From positions 7,602,133 through 7,666,132 of the forward strand of contig CM035808.1 in assembly GCA_020466095.1 (NCBI GenBank): a DNA stretch of 64,000 nt, read 5' to 3'. Positions 1-12,491 of this stretch are shown here, piece by piece; the first letter of the stretch is position 1, and every line of letters starts with the position of its first letter. The notes under the pieces were generated by a model, which worked only from the letters and a program-made list of their open reading frames with translations, did no database searches and was not told where the DNA came from. This DNA comes from Chlorops oryzae. Its lineage: Eukaryota > Arthropoda > Insecta > Diptera > Chloropidae. The position numbers and the translations under genes are program-made.

Positions 1-247
1 AAGACCTTAAATTGAACGAGAAATAAAAAGAAGAGAGCAAAACGTTTAATTGCTTCGAAAATAAAAGAAATTCATTTGGAGTGAAGCGCGAAAAGGAAAA
101 GTGCCTTCGGATGCATTCAGAGTAACTTTCAAAAATAAGAAAAAATTGATTTTATTACATAAACAAATATTCATTGAATGCATTGAAATTATTTTGAAAT
201 TACCGCTCTTTAACGGTCGAAGCGGCTTGAATGAAGAAAGCCTGAAG
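1..247 (+). other. candidate non-coding exon ending at a strong donor
   Basis: An AAG|GTAAGT donor match lies at 247/248. The upstream sequence is repeat-poor and purine-rich like a 5' UTR, with no convincing protein frame. It may be a distal first exon of forked or of a gene to the left. Confidence 0.3.
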
Positions 248-795
248 GTAAGTCGGTGTAACTGTTTCCAATGTAGACACAGGCGCGTGATTCAATGCGG
301 AGCGTTACCGTTTTGCAATTTTCCGATTGATTCCGATTCAATTAAAAAGGCACACCATTGTGTGTCCGTCCGTTCGTTCGTTCGACGGACTGAAGCTGAA
401 AAAGTAATCTCGTTCTTCTCAGTTACGGTAACAATAAATTCTATGCACTTTGAATGTTGTTTGGACTGGTCGACATAGCGTTTATTCTCGAGCACACACA
501 GACACACATAGTCTCATAATTCCTTCTTTTTTCTTTATTTCTATTTGTTAAATTTCAAGAGTTCAATAATGATTGTATGCTTTGGAAATAATTAGCTAAA
601 TACATAGTAATTGCTGCGTTGTTTTAAAGATTAAGTCATGCCATTAATTGAGATAATAACGCTCGAGGACTATGACTCCATTGCTATGACTTCCTCATAA
701 AAATCCTCATAAGATAGTAAAGATAGACTTGGCGTATGAGTGATGTGTTTTTGTACCATATTGCACACATTTGTACTGGATATTAGTACTGGGAG
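248..795. other. unassigned upstream DNA
   Basis: No gene or clear repeat seen. Short frames in both directions around 292-507 overlap antisense to each other and contain a TTCG-rich patch; neither resembles a protein family. Confidence 0.4.
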
Positions 796-1262
796 CATAT
801 AGGTGCACTTGCAATTTTTTGAATATCATCCTGTTCTGCCATCCGATTTGAATATTTTTTTCTTTCAAATGTAAGTAAACAATAAGAGCTATTTTTAAAA
901 AAAATTTATAGGGCGGCGCGAAACTGGGAGTACACTGAAAAAAATAGTTAAAATTTTCTTTTTAGTTTTGTGAAAAAATTTTTCTCAGTGTAAAAATTAT
1001 AAAAAAATTTTTTAGCTTTCCTGTTTTATTATCTAACAGAATGTGCTTAGATCGATTCTCTATCTCAATTGGTTGTTGAGTTAAAAAATTTTGAAAAAAG
1101 TCTTATTAAAAGAGGATTTTCCAGGATATTTCAAGGACCGTTCAAAATAAAAATCTAAAAAGTGGTCTCCACAGTGTTTTTAGATGGCACCTATCGAAAA
1201 ATCAACAAAATTTAAAAATTCCTTTCATGATGCCGCATGCCTTTGCTTAACGCGCCAGACCC
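796..1262 (+). repeat. dispersed repeat, copy 1 (inverted copy at 9995-10460)
   Basis: Matches the reverse complement of 9995-10460 over about 460 bp. Shared landmarks are TGCACTTGCAATTTTTTG at one end, an ACACTGAAAAAAA/TTTTTCTCAGTGT hairpin in the middle, and CGCCAGACCCTTT at the other end. No coding capacity. Probably a non-autonomous TE. Confidence 0.65.
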
Positions 1263-1718
1263 TTTCAATTTAAACGGGCGGAAAAGTGAAATATTATTCA
1301 GAATAGAGGTGATTATCGCCCATTACATTTTTTGCTTTGGATTATCAATTCTAATTTATTCACTTCTAACTTTCAAAGCAGAAATTCGTCATTCTTATCC
1401 AACTTGTTAAATTCTCAATGACCAAATGACCAATGACCAAAGGTTATGTTTTCAGACGATTAGTTACAGGGTACAGCGAATAGATTTAAGTACAAAAATC
1501 TCGAAAAAAATTATAGTATTTATTTAAAATTATTTTGGCCCAATATAATCAATCGTATTTTAAATTTTTTTTTATATAAAAATCCATTTTTATACCTTTT
1601 CCGAAGGAAAGGGTATATAAGTTTGGCACGGTGTATGTAACATACCAAAGGAGTCGCGGTAGATATAGACATATATATATATTCTTGATCAGGGTGACAA
1701 GAGGAATCGATCTAGCCA

Positions 1719-1719
<1 letters not shown>

Positions 1720-1798
<79 letters not shown>
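1720..1798 (+). repeat. (GTCT)n microsatellite
   Basis: About 19 uninterrupted tetranucleotide units, forming the internal microsatellite of the mini-me/DINE element. It generates spurious Cys/Leu/Ser and Thr/Asp/Arg frames. Confidence 0.95.
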
Positions 1799-2177
1799 GG
1801 TCACACTTTAGTTTTTCGTAATTTACTCCTAAGCCATGAAAGATATCATATTGAAATTTGGCATGGACTTCAACAGGTAAATGTCCGAAAAACTGCATAC
1901 AAATTTTTTTCCTAGTCACTTCTTGGGTCGTGGGAAGTGGTTCAGAAGTTTCAAAAATCACGATTTTTAACGTTTTTCCTGGATAACTTTTTTACTATAC
2001 ATCCAGCTTATTGAAATTTGGTGTGTGTATAGCTACTATGTAGACTTAAGCTTTCGCTGAAAAAAAATTGCGACATCGCTATAACTATGGTCATCATCCT
2101 ACACAATAGAAAAAAACACTCTTTCTCTTATTCTCATATCTGAATACAAAAATTATTTTTTTGCTTCTTCTGATTGT

Positions 2178-3255
2178 GTATTTTGCCGCCAAATAAAGTC
2201 GTCCATTATGGATAAATTTTGACCATGACCACATTTCGCGAAATTCGCAAAAATTGATTTTCACTATTTTGAATTGAGTATTTCGCAGCTAAACAAAATG
2301 TCCTCTAAGGGTTAAAATTTGATCAAGACCACCATCCGCGAAATTCGCGAAAATTTGATTTTCACTATTTTGAAGTGAGTATTTCGCAGCTAAACTAAAT
2401 TTCCTCTAAGGGTTAAAATTTGATCAAGACCACCATCCGCGAAATTCGCGAAAATTTGATTTTCACTAGTTTGAATTGAGTATTTCGCAGTTAAACAAAA
2501 TGTCCTCTAAGGGTTAAAATTTGATCAAGACCACCATCCGCGAAATTCGCGAAAATTTGATTTTCACTATTTTGAATTGAGTATTTCGCAGTTAAACAAA
2601 ATGTCCTCTAAGGGTTAAAATTTGATCAAGACCACCATCCGCGAAATTCGCAAAAATTTGATTTTCACTATTTTGAAGTGAGTATTTCGCAGCTAAACTA
2701 AATTTTCCTCTAAGGGTTAAAATTTGATCAAGACCACCATCCGCGAAATTCGCAAAAATTTGATTTTCACTATTTTGAATTGAGTATTTCGCAGCTAAAC
2801 AAAATGTCCTCTAAGGGTTAAAATTTGATCAAGACCACCATCCGCGAAATTCGGGAAAATTTGATTTTCACTATTTTGAAGTGAGTATTTCGCAGCTTAA
2901 CTAAATTTCCTCTAAGGGTTAAAATTTGATCAAGACCACCATCCGCGAAATTCGCGAAAATTTGATTTTCACTAGTTTGAATTGAGTATTTCGCAGTTAA
3001 ACAAAATGTCCTCTAAGGTTAAAATTTGATCAAGACCACCATCCGCGAAATTCGCGAAAATTTGATTTTCACTATTTTGAAGTGAGTATTTCGCAGCTAA
3101 ACTAAATTTCCTCTAAGGGTTAAAATGTGATCAAGACCACCATCCGCGAAATTCGCGAAAATTTGATTTTCACTATTTTGAATTGAGTATTTCGCAGCTA
3201 GACATATTGTCCTCTAACGGTTAAAATTTGACCATGACCACCATTCGCGAAATTT
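2178..3255 (+). repeat. 101-bp tandem repeat array, about 11 units
   Basis: GTATTTCGCAG recurs at 2278, 2379, 2480, 2581, 2682, 2784, 2885, 2986, 3086 and 3187, so the period is 100-102 bp. The outer units diverge more (CCATGACCAC in place of AAGACCACC), as expected for expansion from the centre. Each unit carries the near-palindrome CGCGAAATTCGCG. Confidence 0.95.
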
Positions 3256-3441
3256 TTTTGCTTAATAATAATCTCGAGTTTTAGAACCTAAATCGAAGTA
3301 CAGATAAGGTATAAAATAGATATCCAAGCTAGAACAACGAAAACGGCAGGAATTTTCGTTAAGGTAATGTTTTAACATATTTTAGGCTGAGGAAAAGGTA
3401 TGTGTGCAATCGGCTTTGCCGATGTAAACTTCTTTACTTGT

Positions 3442-5270
3442 TTTCGTTCAAAATTAAAAATTTAAAAAAATAATATGCAAAAAGAATATTTAAAAAAAAA
3501 TTTTTTCATGCCATAAAATGTCAAAAAAGCTCCAAAAATCGAAGCAAAATTTAAAAAATTCTCACTTTTTACAATTGCGAAGCTCGTACCGTAAGAACTA
3601 CAAGCTCTATCTTCATGAAAAAGATGTCTTTTGATAGTCCGTGATATTAGCTTTGATACGATATCAACCGTGATAAGTTAACAAAGTAGTAAAATATATA
3701 TTTTTCCGTAAAAGCGAAACAACTGAAAACCTCACACAAAATTGATGGTAGCTCCAAAACTACACCTAGGAAAAAATTAAAAAAAAAATATTTTTGATAT
3801 TACCAATACCACCCTTATCCGTAATAATGAACGAAATCGCAGCACCAAATAAAAATATTGAATTTGTTGGCCTGTGTAATTTTTCCGCCTGCAAAAAACT
3901 AAACATTTTCACAATAAATGGAAAATGTGTGACCTAAAGGACTAAGATTCAAAAACAATTCGATTGGATATTCGAAAAATAGCTTCTTAGAAGAATTCAA
4001 TGGAATGAGTCTCATAAAAAATGGCCTTAACGGAAAATACAGGAAAAGATAAGCAGAAAAGACAGCGATATGGAGTACGAAACAATCTTTATAATTACAC
4101 TAGCTTACATCATTTTTTCTACAGTATAACTAAAGCCCAAAATCCAACATTGCGAGAGCCCGATGCGAGAGCGCCAGACGAGACGCACACAAATTTCAAT
4201 ACATTCAATCATATGGTTCAAGCTCCAATGTATCGCACTGCGAGACCTCGTAGCGGGAAAAGTTTGAAAAATTGAATATTTCTCGTTGCGGGGCAATTTG
4301 ACAGGTTAATGATGTAGCTATTTTTTGAGTACTCGCAATTGGGTTGGGTACTCGTTTAAACTAATAAAACAAAAAATGTTAACTGTTCCCAGAAAAAGAG
4401 CTCTTAGAATATTTCGCGAGCTTCGGTTCATTTTGAAAATATTTTGAAAATTTTGAATTAAAATTTAAACTCAAGTGAAAGCGTATAATTTTTATGAGTA
4501 CTCGGTACTCTTTAGATTGGTACGTGGTTCAAATATTGCATTACTAGAAGCGATATTATGCTTTCATCTGCGTGACGCAAAACTCTCATTGGAGATTGAA
4601 ATGCGTCACGCAAAACATTTTCGTGACGTCGCGCACTCTCGCATCGGGCTCTCGCAATGTTGGATTTTGGGCTTAAATTCAATTTTCTTATGGATTTTGG
4701 CTTTCTAAACATGAAAAAAAAAATGTTTAAAAAAATTTATTTTTTCGAAAATCATTTTCATTGCTTATTTTGCTTTTACTTTTTCAAATATAAAGTTTTA
4801 TTTTTGCCATTTATGCATAGGTTTTGAAAGCTTATATCTCAATTTGTTGTAAAAAAAATGGAAAAATGATAGTTGTATCTGTTTGCAGTCGATCCTTTAG
4901 ATGTGATTTTCAAAGGTTTGAAGGCCTACAGAATCTTATATTATTGGGCGATCTTAAAACTATATAAAAAAAAGTGTTAGAAGGGTTTGTTCTCTTTAAT
5001 ATAAGGGATAGTTTGTTCAAACCGAAGGGTGCATTGCCGAGCTCTCCTCAAAAAATCATGCAAAATCGCTTCTATAAATATTTTTTTCGTGCTTAGAGGG
5101 TTAAAGTGAAAAATAAAAGTGCTTCTAGATGTTCAGGACGAATAAAAATTATTATTTTGTAAACTAGTGTTATTATTTACCGACTCCATTTAAAAAAAAT
5201 ACCAATACAATCAGCTAAGGGATGTGCTTAAAACCCTGGCAGTGAATAGTGCTGTCATAATCTTGAATAA
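3442..5270. other. gene-free AT-rich upstream DNA
   Basis: No gene recognised. It contains an internal inverted similarity: AACATTGCGAGAGCCCGATG at 4146 is mirrored by CGCATCGGGCTCTCGCAATG at 4640, with related flanks. This suggests a relic fold-back element of about 500 bp. Confidence 0.45.
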
Positions 5271-5392
5271 TTAACGCATAAGGGACTTATTTGTCCCAGC
5301 GTAAGCTTCACTATTTATAGCTAATTTTGTAAGTAGTAAATTCTATAAATCATTAAAATTATGTAGGCCTAAATTTGTCCCTTATGCGTTAA
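5271..5392. mobile_element. 122-bp MITE with TTAACGCATAAGGGAC termini
   Basis: TTAACGCATAAGGGAC at the left end is the exact reverse complement of GTCCCTTATGCGTTAA at the right end. Too short to encode anything. Its TTAA ends resemble those of the neighbouring 732-bp element, which begins 8 bp further on. Confidence 0.75.
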
Positions 5393-5400
5393 AGGGTTAA

Positions 5401-6132
5401 GGGGGTCTTCTCATTGAAAACCCGTTTTTTGGACCCTTTTTAAAAAAATTCTTATTTGAAAACGCAAAGAATAATTGAAAACTTTTTTTATTTATTGTAT
5501 TACAAAAGGTTTAAAGTAAAAAAAAAAATTTTTTGCTTCGATACGTGGGCTGTTCAAAAAGTAATGAGACTTCAAAGTTGGTGGTGAAAAAAAGGTGCCG
5601 TCACGGCGGCCACGATTCCGGGTCTCCGGAGCGTCCGAAATGGAAAAAAAACGGGGTTATAATCAGTATAGATGTGATTCTCGGGTGAACCTCAAGCTTA
5701 ATTTTGTGATTTTTTTTGACAAAATGGCGGCCATTCAAAAAAAAATTTCAATTTCGGGCTTTTTTTTTGTAGTTTAGTGTAAAAAAAAAAATAGTAAAAA
5801 ATTTTCTAAAATTATGGTCGAAGTTCACCCGAGAATGGTGACAATTCTGCGTCGATTCCACTTTGTTTCATGAAAATCTGTTCAGTTGAACTGGAGATAT
5901 CATGGCCGCCAGTTCGAAAAACGTGGTTTCGAGATAAACGCGTTTAAAGTTTGAAGCAACGCAAAAATTACTCGTTTTAGCGCAGATCTTGCTCGACAAA
6001 GAAAGCTATATCCTCTAAACTATTTCGATTTTCAAAAAATTCTTTTAGGGGCATATTCACAACTACCCAAGCTATAAATAAATGCAAAAAAAAAAAAGTC
6101 GAAAAAAAAAGTTGCTCAATGAGAAGACCCCC
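5401..6132. mobile_element. 732-bp TTAA-flanked inverted-terminal element, copy 1
   Basis: Termini GGGGGTCTTCTCATTGA and TCAATGAGAAGACCCCC are inverted repeats, each flanked by TTAA (5397-5400, 6133-6136). A TTAA target duplication is typical of piggyBac-type transposons. Contains no transposase frame. Nearly identical to 57364-58100 and related to 34682-35411. Confidence 0.8.
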
Positions 6133-6238
6133 TTAACACATAGGATCTTGGAAATGAAATTCTTTATTTAATTAAATTTTGTTATAATTTTATAGTTTTT
6201 TTTTTTTATTGAATACGCTTGATAATAATGCCTATTAG

Positions 6239-6446
6239 CAGTGGCGGATTTAGCAGGTGGGCAAAAGCGCGCTTGCCCACTGGCCTCCCCCGACGAAAGG
6301 CTTTCAGGGCCCCTTTTGCTGAACGCATATAAATGAGAATTCCCTAATCGAGTTTAAAGGGGAACGTTTCATCGATAGTTTTTTGGGTGTTGGGTTAGCC
6401 TGAAGAAATTTTGCCCACTGGGCCTTTTTCCTTAAATCCGCCACTG
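6239..6446. mobile_element. 208-bp hAT-like MITE
   Basis: Begins CAGTGGCGGATTTA and ends TAAATCCGCCACTG (exact inverted termini). Flanks cctattag and gctattag form an 8-bp target duplication with one mismatch. CAGTG termini plus an 8-bp duplication are hAT hallmarks. Confidence 0.85.
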
Positions 6447-6454
6447 GCTATTAG

Positions 6455-7140
6455 TATCTTAAATACTTACTAATACAATTTCTAAGAGAGCAGCACTGGC
6501 GGTAGACCATCGGCACAAAATCGACTTCTAATTTTTAAATATTGAAGCTTTTCGCCAGGTCAACAAAGAGCTATTAGCACGGGCTCATATACCTATATTT
6601 GCTCTATTTAGTTGTTCGTAAAAGCTAATTTCCTTTTGTATATTTCTTAGTCACTCTGAATGGGTGCAGCGCATGCGTATTACGAAATTTTCATTATAGA
6701 AAATTGAATGTTTAAAAATTGAACTTTTTCTTTGCCATTTCAAGGGGACAAAACGCGGGGATTTGTGACACCTGCTTTACATAATCTATGGACTATTAAG
6801 TAATGGGTACATCGTCTTGAAGTTAGTTTAATGTTTGTTTGTTTTTTATGTATTTGCAGAAAGTTTTTCTCTGTTGATTGCTATCAATGGAGCATTTTTT
6901 GTTTACCAAAGTTTCTTGGCTGTCAAAGACCAAAATATTTTTTCTTTTGTCTGTCATCTTCGACTCCCAGTGGGGCACAGGTTTTGCCTGTTCATTATAT
7001 TTTCAATTGAGTCAATATTTTTTTTTGATTTTTTTTTTACTAATAGCTTGGGGATCCCAATAACCTTGTCCATAGAATGAGTGCGCAGGACATGCTCCGA
7101 TATTTCCTGCTCTGGCTTACAAAGCCTACAGAGAGATCAC
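6455..7140. other. gene-free upstream DNA
   Basis: No feature recognised. Overlapping short Phe-rich frames at 6835-7080 are not protein-like. Confidence 0.4.
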
Positions 7141-7144
7141 ATAT

Positions 7145-7640
7145 AATTTTGCCATCGACACTTTCTCAAATAGGTTAGTTTAGGTTGGGGTGGCTACACA
7201 CTTAGGCCGCCCATGGGCCCGTTGTGATACCACGAGGGAAATTATGCCTCCCTAGTTGAGCCAATCGGACTCATATATGAAGCGAGCCATGTCTTTTATT
7301 CGAACAGATGATAGCTCGGTAAGGAGAAGAAGAAGGAGCCGAGAAGCTCACTGATTCTTCTTCATCCTCGGATCTGAAACTTCTACAGAAGTCATTGCAG
7401 GGATTTCCAAGGCGTTCGGCGTGCCTGCCTATTAGGCAGTGTTCTGTGATAATGAAGACCATTCGCCTTATCTCGACGCGGCCCAGGGCAAGGAGTTGAC
7501 TGGTCCTTTTGTAGTCTAGGTCTACCCATTCATCAACCTTGAAGTTAAGCAAGAATCTTCCTCTGCCCATGCCTTGCGCGCCTGCGCATAGAAATCAGAT
7601 TTAATCTTTAATTTTACTGAGCCAAGCGGTATACCTAGTT
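7145..7640 (-). pseudogene. remnant of a non-LTR retrotransposon ORF2 (C-terminal end)
   Basis: The complementary strand encodes VFIITEHCLIGRHAERLGNP followed by CNDFCRSFRSEDEEES. This closely resembles the TGHCxxGRHAxRLGxxxxDxCRxCxxEEE signature at the end of RNase H-bearing non-LTR (I/LOA/R1-like) elements. Only about 100 codons remain. The expected downstream HLLCxCPAL is replaced, indicating a frameshift. TE family knowledge is from memory; the clade is uncertain. Confidence 0.7.
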
Positions 7641-9994
7641 CAGGCTCCGTTATACTTTCTCAAGCAAGTAGAGGAGCTTTTTTAATATAGGAATAATTTA
7701 CGAAGATTACGAAGACAAATACTACTTCCAATATTAAGATTTGAAGAGTTTTAACCGAAGGAAATAAGTCCGTAATTAAATAAAGTAATCAAATCTGAAG
7801 GAATTAATAAAACATGGATTAAAGACCTTGAAACCATTCCTATCCTTTTGAAAATCATCAATGTCTTTCCAATTATCATGAAATCAACGAAAAATCTCCA
7901 TTCGACTTTCATGTCAGTCATTAAGTACTGATAAAAAATTATGTATACAATTTTCCGATAAGCAATTGCTCAATTAATTTCTTGCTTCCTCTTCCTTATG
8001 GAGTACATATTCACGAATCGCCTAACCGGCTAACCACTATCCTCAAAGTCCTACACAAATTTATAAGGCAAAAAAAACAAAAAAATACTAAGAGATAAAC
8101 CGATAAAAGAAGGTTGAAATTTCGTTTAAGTCAAGTCTATATAATCAGATAAATGAAATGAAAAGATAACGTCTGCCTCGTTGGACGATTGGGATGTGTC
8201 CCCACATTGGTGCGGTGTCGGCAATTGCAAGCAATCAGCTAAACTAATGGTTAACACCGCCGACAAACGCGTTTCAAATGCAGTTCATCGCGTCGACCAT
8301 AAAACGAAAGTGAAACCTGACATTGAATCGACTTGCTGGCAATAAATTGATACATAAAAAGCCAAAAAAAAAAAAAAAAATAAAAAAATATTGAAACAAA
8401 ATGAAAATTGAAATGAAATGAAAAGCGTTAATGCATCATTTCGCTTTCATTTTGCTGCATTAATAACCAGGATTGCAACAATAAAAACCGTAATAATAGA
8501 GCATATAAACAGCTCGCAGATTCGAATTTTCAAAAAAAAGGAGAATCAAATCGCATCGTGTTATGAGTCCCCCTCGTTCGAATGTTCGCCGTGCCTTTGC
8601 GAGGCGGCTTGGCCGGCGTGTTAAGCGGGCCTAAAGAGACAGCTTGGACCGCAGCAACTGCGCAACTGCGCGATATCGCTGCGGCATCGAAAAATGGCGC
8701 ACCATAAAACAATGCAATAAACATTGACGGCGGAACTCGTTTCGATGGTTTTGCGCATTTTTGGACTGCGAACAACATGATTGCCATGTCAGCAAAAATG
8801 CTGCAGATATGCACATCAAATCGGTGAAAATTCGCGAAAGTTTTTTTTTCTTCATTTTTCATTTTTCTTTTTTTGAATTGCAATTTTTTCTCCCTCCCTC
8901 CCAGCTCGTTCCATCGAAACTTTCATTAGTTGGAGTTGGTGACTTGCCCTGGCTTAACTGGTCAAGCGATAAAGAAGATGATGAGGGGTGGCGGGGGCAA
9001 AAATCAGAGAAGTCATCATGTGCATGGGATTCTCTGATGAGTTCGAGACGTGGGGTCATGCGCTATGCTGCAATATTGACATGTGCAATCATTTTGTGGT
9101 GTATTTGAAAAATTTCCTTCATTTTCTCACTGACAAAATCAACGTTTTAAGTTTACCATCAAAACACATTATCATCAGCAACAACACCAACAACAACAAC
9201 ACTTACATCAACGATGAACTCACAGTTTTTTTTTTCATTTTTTTTCGCTGGACTTAAAGTTGGAGTTTCTTTTTTTTTCTTCCTCCCAATCGCCTCGAGA
9301 AAATCGGTTTCGAGAAAAACAAAAGCGATTTTTGAATTTACGTTAAATTGTCTGCCGTATGAGCTTTCAATCTTTTTGCGATTAAAAGTCATTCCGCCAC
9401 TTCAATTGAAGACAACTGAATGCATTTGATTCGGCGATATTAATTGATGGTACTACGCCCATTTTTCTTCTTCAATAATGACACAATCTTTTTCTTCCAA
9501 ATGACGTTGAGTTTGATCGATGGATGGTCATAATTTTGTTACAAAAGCAACAGCGAAGGTGTTCGGCTCAGATTTCTCATTTCTGTTGTAATTAAACCTT
9601 ATCTCTTTTTTCCATAATTTCAGTTGAATTTTTTAATAGCAGTTCTTATAATTATTGAGACGTTCAGTCAATATATTATTTTTATTCCCAAGTCTTATTT
9701 GGAGGTCTTCCCATTGCACTTTAAATTCTTTGACTTCTTTATTCTCCAGTAATCATTTGGAGTCTAAAACGAATCATTTATGAGTCCCAATTTTGAGTGT
9801 GAGTTCAAGAGACAGTTTTGAATCTTTCTGCACTCATATCTGACTCTTTTTTCCTCCCATGTATATGAGTCGTCTACTGTCACAATAATTCATTTTCGCA
9901 CACTAATCACAAAATCGTCACAACTCAAAATTTCGCATTTCTCGAACAACCATTCAATCTCTTTTGAAACTTGTAAAAAATATTTTTTTCTAAA
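7641..9994. other. repeat-poor upstream DNA, no gene identified
   Basis: From 8160 to 9420 the sequence is of higher complexity and locally GC-richer (8560-8700) than surrounding TE debris. Several short frames occur on both strands but none shows a domain, splice structure or good composition. It could hold regulatory sequence for forked or exons of an unrecognised gene. Confidence 0.4.
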
Positions 9995-10460
9995 GGGTCT
10001 GGCGGGTTAAGCAAAGGCATGCGGCATCATGAAAGGAATTTAAAAATTTTGTTAGATTTTTCGATAGGTGTCATCTAAAAACACTGTGGAGACTACTTTT
10101 TAGATTTCTATTTTGAACGGTCCTTGAAATATCGTTGAAAATCCTTTTTTAATAAGCCTTTTTTCAAAATTTTATATCTCAAAAACTAATTAAGATGAGA
10201 AGATGAAACAAACGTTGGCCGATTGCTAATATAACAGGAAATCAAAAAAAATTTTTTTTCAATTTTTACACTGAGAAAAATTTTTCCACAAAACTAAAAA
10301 GACAATTTTAACAATTTTTTTTCAGTGTATTCCCAGTTGAACGCCACTCTAAAAATTTTTTTTTAAATACCTCTTAGTATTTGCTTTCATTTAAAAAAAA
10401 AATTTCATTCAAATTAAATGGCGCAACAGTGAGATATTCAAAAAATTACAAGTGTACATA
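9995..10460 (-). repeat. dispersed repeat, copy 2 (inverted relative to 796-1262)
   Basis: Starts AAAGGGTCTGGCGGGTTAAG and ends near AATTACAAGTGTAC. It is co-linear with the reverse complement of copy 1 with scattered substitutions and small indels. No coding capacity. Confidence 0.65.
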
Positions 10461-11023
10461 CACAGAGCCAAAACTGCCTAATAGAATCAAGAAGATTTTC
10501 TCTATGAAACGTTTTTAGGCTAAGGGGTACCCCAGCAAAAATAAGAGAAGATTGTTCCAAAGAGATTCCTTATTATTTTAATGTGGTAAATCTTTTTAAT
10601 TTTATCAAGAAGGGAAACACATGAAATCAAGAAGAAAACTAGTTATTCACAATTTTTTGCACTCAATTTCCGTTATTTTTGGCACCAAAAAAAAACAATC
10701 CATAGAGAAACACTTTTTGATTCCATTAGGTTTTATACTGAATTGTATTAAAAATGGATTTCTTATTGATTTCATTGGCTATCTTCTTGATTTTTTTCAA
10801 AAAGGTATTCTTATTATTATATTTAAATTAGGCAACAATGGAACCTTTTTGAAAAAATCAATAAGATTCATATAAAGCAACAAGTTTTCATTCTTGACTT
10901 ATTCAAAAGGTTTTCCTTATTACAATAATGAGACTTTCTTCTTGAAAAAAAAAAAACCATAGAGATATCTTATTAATATTGTTCTATTTTATTAGGTATT
11001 TATATGTACTGTTTTCTCTGTGT
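10460..11023. mobile_element. 564-bp MITE with ACACAGAG termini
   Basis: ACACAGAGCCAAAAC at the left and GTTTTCTCTGTGT at the right are imperfect inverted ends. The interior is AT-rich with repeated CTTATT/AAGAAG words. It abuts the preceding repeat. Confidence 0.5.
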
Positions 11024-11641
11024 AGATTAGCTTCTATATAATTTCCTTTTACAAATGGTTTCTTGAAAATGAACAAAAAACATGTCTTATAGTCCATTTT
11101 ATTAAATATATTTAGTTTCTCCAGATGAGTACTAATATGCCAGTACATCAAAGATAATTCTCATCATACAATATAACATTGATGACAAGAAAACTGAAGA
11201 GTAGCGCCACTATCATACCGATATTTTGTGGCTCTCTCTACCGAATGTGAGTTTGTACTTCATTGACAAAAGATTGTCTGTTGTTTCGAAGCTATTAACA
11301 ACATAAAAGCCGGATTTAACAGCAGGACAACAAAAGTCATTTTTACGAATTCAAAGAGATTTTCGAGTTTGTGAGTTTGCCTCTCATCAAGTGCGATCTT
11401 GTTTATATTTATATGCAAATAACAATAAATTTCCCATCTATTCCAATCATTTACTAAAATAACGATAAATCACGCTCTGAACAGTTTTCTTATGAAATTC
11501 TCGAAAGCTTGAAGCTTCTGCATCGAATGAATTTTTCCCTCAAATTATATTTATTTTTTTTTTAACTCTAATCGCTCTAACGACTCCACTGCACTGACAT
11601 ACTTTCACACACTTTTGTTTTTTTTTTCTTTTTTTGCTTTT

Positions 11642-12491
11642 TATACCCGACACACTCCGTGTCGAGGGTATATTGCGTTTGTGTGGTTGTGTGTAACACC
11701 CAGAACCAGTCGAGATAGACATAAATAAATTTATATAGAAATGATCAGCGTAACCAGGAGATTCGATTTAGACATGTCCGTCTGTCTGTCCTGTCTGTAT
11801 ACAGTTATCTTATCGAAGGAGTTGAGTATCTTGACAAAATTTGGTATGCGTGCTCACAGGTACATGAGTAAGAACAAGTTCTAGAATGGACCCATTTGGA
11901 CCATTTTTAGGGGTACCTCCAGTACTAGGGTCTGTTACGAAAATCACAAAAACTGCTCCAAAACCGGAGTTTTTCAACATATTTTGATGAATTTTGATAG
12001 TTGAACATATTTGAAGTCAAGTTATTCAATGTCAAAAAATTGTAAATGTGGGCGGGGCCGAAGGGCGTTTTTCGAAAATGGCTTCCTTCATCCGAAATTC
12101 AAATGTGACTTGAACGAAATTTGGCAGTTATGCTTCCTTTGTAGCCATAAATATCCTCTTCAAAAATTTCTTTGATAGGTCCATTATTAGGGTTACCTCC
12201 AGTACTAGGGTCTGTCACAAAAATCTCAAAATTGCCCCAAAATCTGACTTTTTCGAAATATTTCAATGAAACATAGAATTGGAGCGAATATATAAGGGTC
12301 CGATTAGAATTCAAAAAAATTTGAAAAGTGGGCGTGGCAAAAGGGCGGTTTTCATAAAGAAATTTAGTAAAAGCCGGCATATGGGTCCACTTATGGCCTT
12401 TAAGACCTCTTGATATTAAAAATTATTTGAATATGTGTGTCTGTGTCGGGTATTCTATTGTCAGGCTCGCCTGACTATAACACCCTTACTT
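11642..12491 (+). mobile_element. second Helentron/DINE-type element
   Basis: Starts with hairpin TATACCCGACAC…GTGTCGAGGGTATA, has the divergent core ATGATCAGCGTAACCAGG…GACATG followed by a short GTCTGTC tract, and ends CACCCTTACTTGTTTT. It shares the TTACTTGTTTT tail with the element at 1591-3441 but is otherwise a different subfamily. The interior holds two divergent units sharing CCTCCAGTACTAGGGTCTGT (11917 and 12195). Confidence 0.7.

Larger units (their letters stand above)
1591..3441 (+). mobile_element. Helentron/DINE (mini-me type) element with tandem array
   Basis: Starts with hairpin TATACCTTTTCCGAAGG…GGGTATA. It then has a (TA)n stretch, the core TTGATCAGG…GATCTAGCCATG, and a perfect (GTCT)n tract at about 1720-1798. 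It ends with hairpin ATCGGCTTTGCCGAT then ACTTCTTTACTTGTTTT. The (TA)n-core-(GTCY)n order is that described for mini-me/DINE elements in Diptera. No open frame of substance. It carries a 101-bp tandem array (2178-3255). A shorter copy lies inverted at 33697-34581. Confidence 0.8.

Noticed and set aside
1631..1961. Open frames with Cys-Leu-Ser-Val or Asp-Arg-Gln-Thr repeats
   Set aside because: Direct products of the (GTCT)n microsatellite in a non-coding Helentron-type element.
2178..3255. CRISPR-like array
   Set aside because: Regular 101-bp units, but the whole unit is conserved with no variable spacers; it is a satellite inside a TE in eukaryotic DNA.
8530..9108. Overlapping frames of 115-117 codons on both strands
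   Set aside because: Mutually antisense, with poly-Phe/Lys from T/A runs; no family resemblance or splice evidence.
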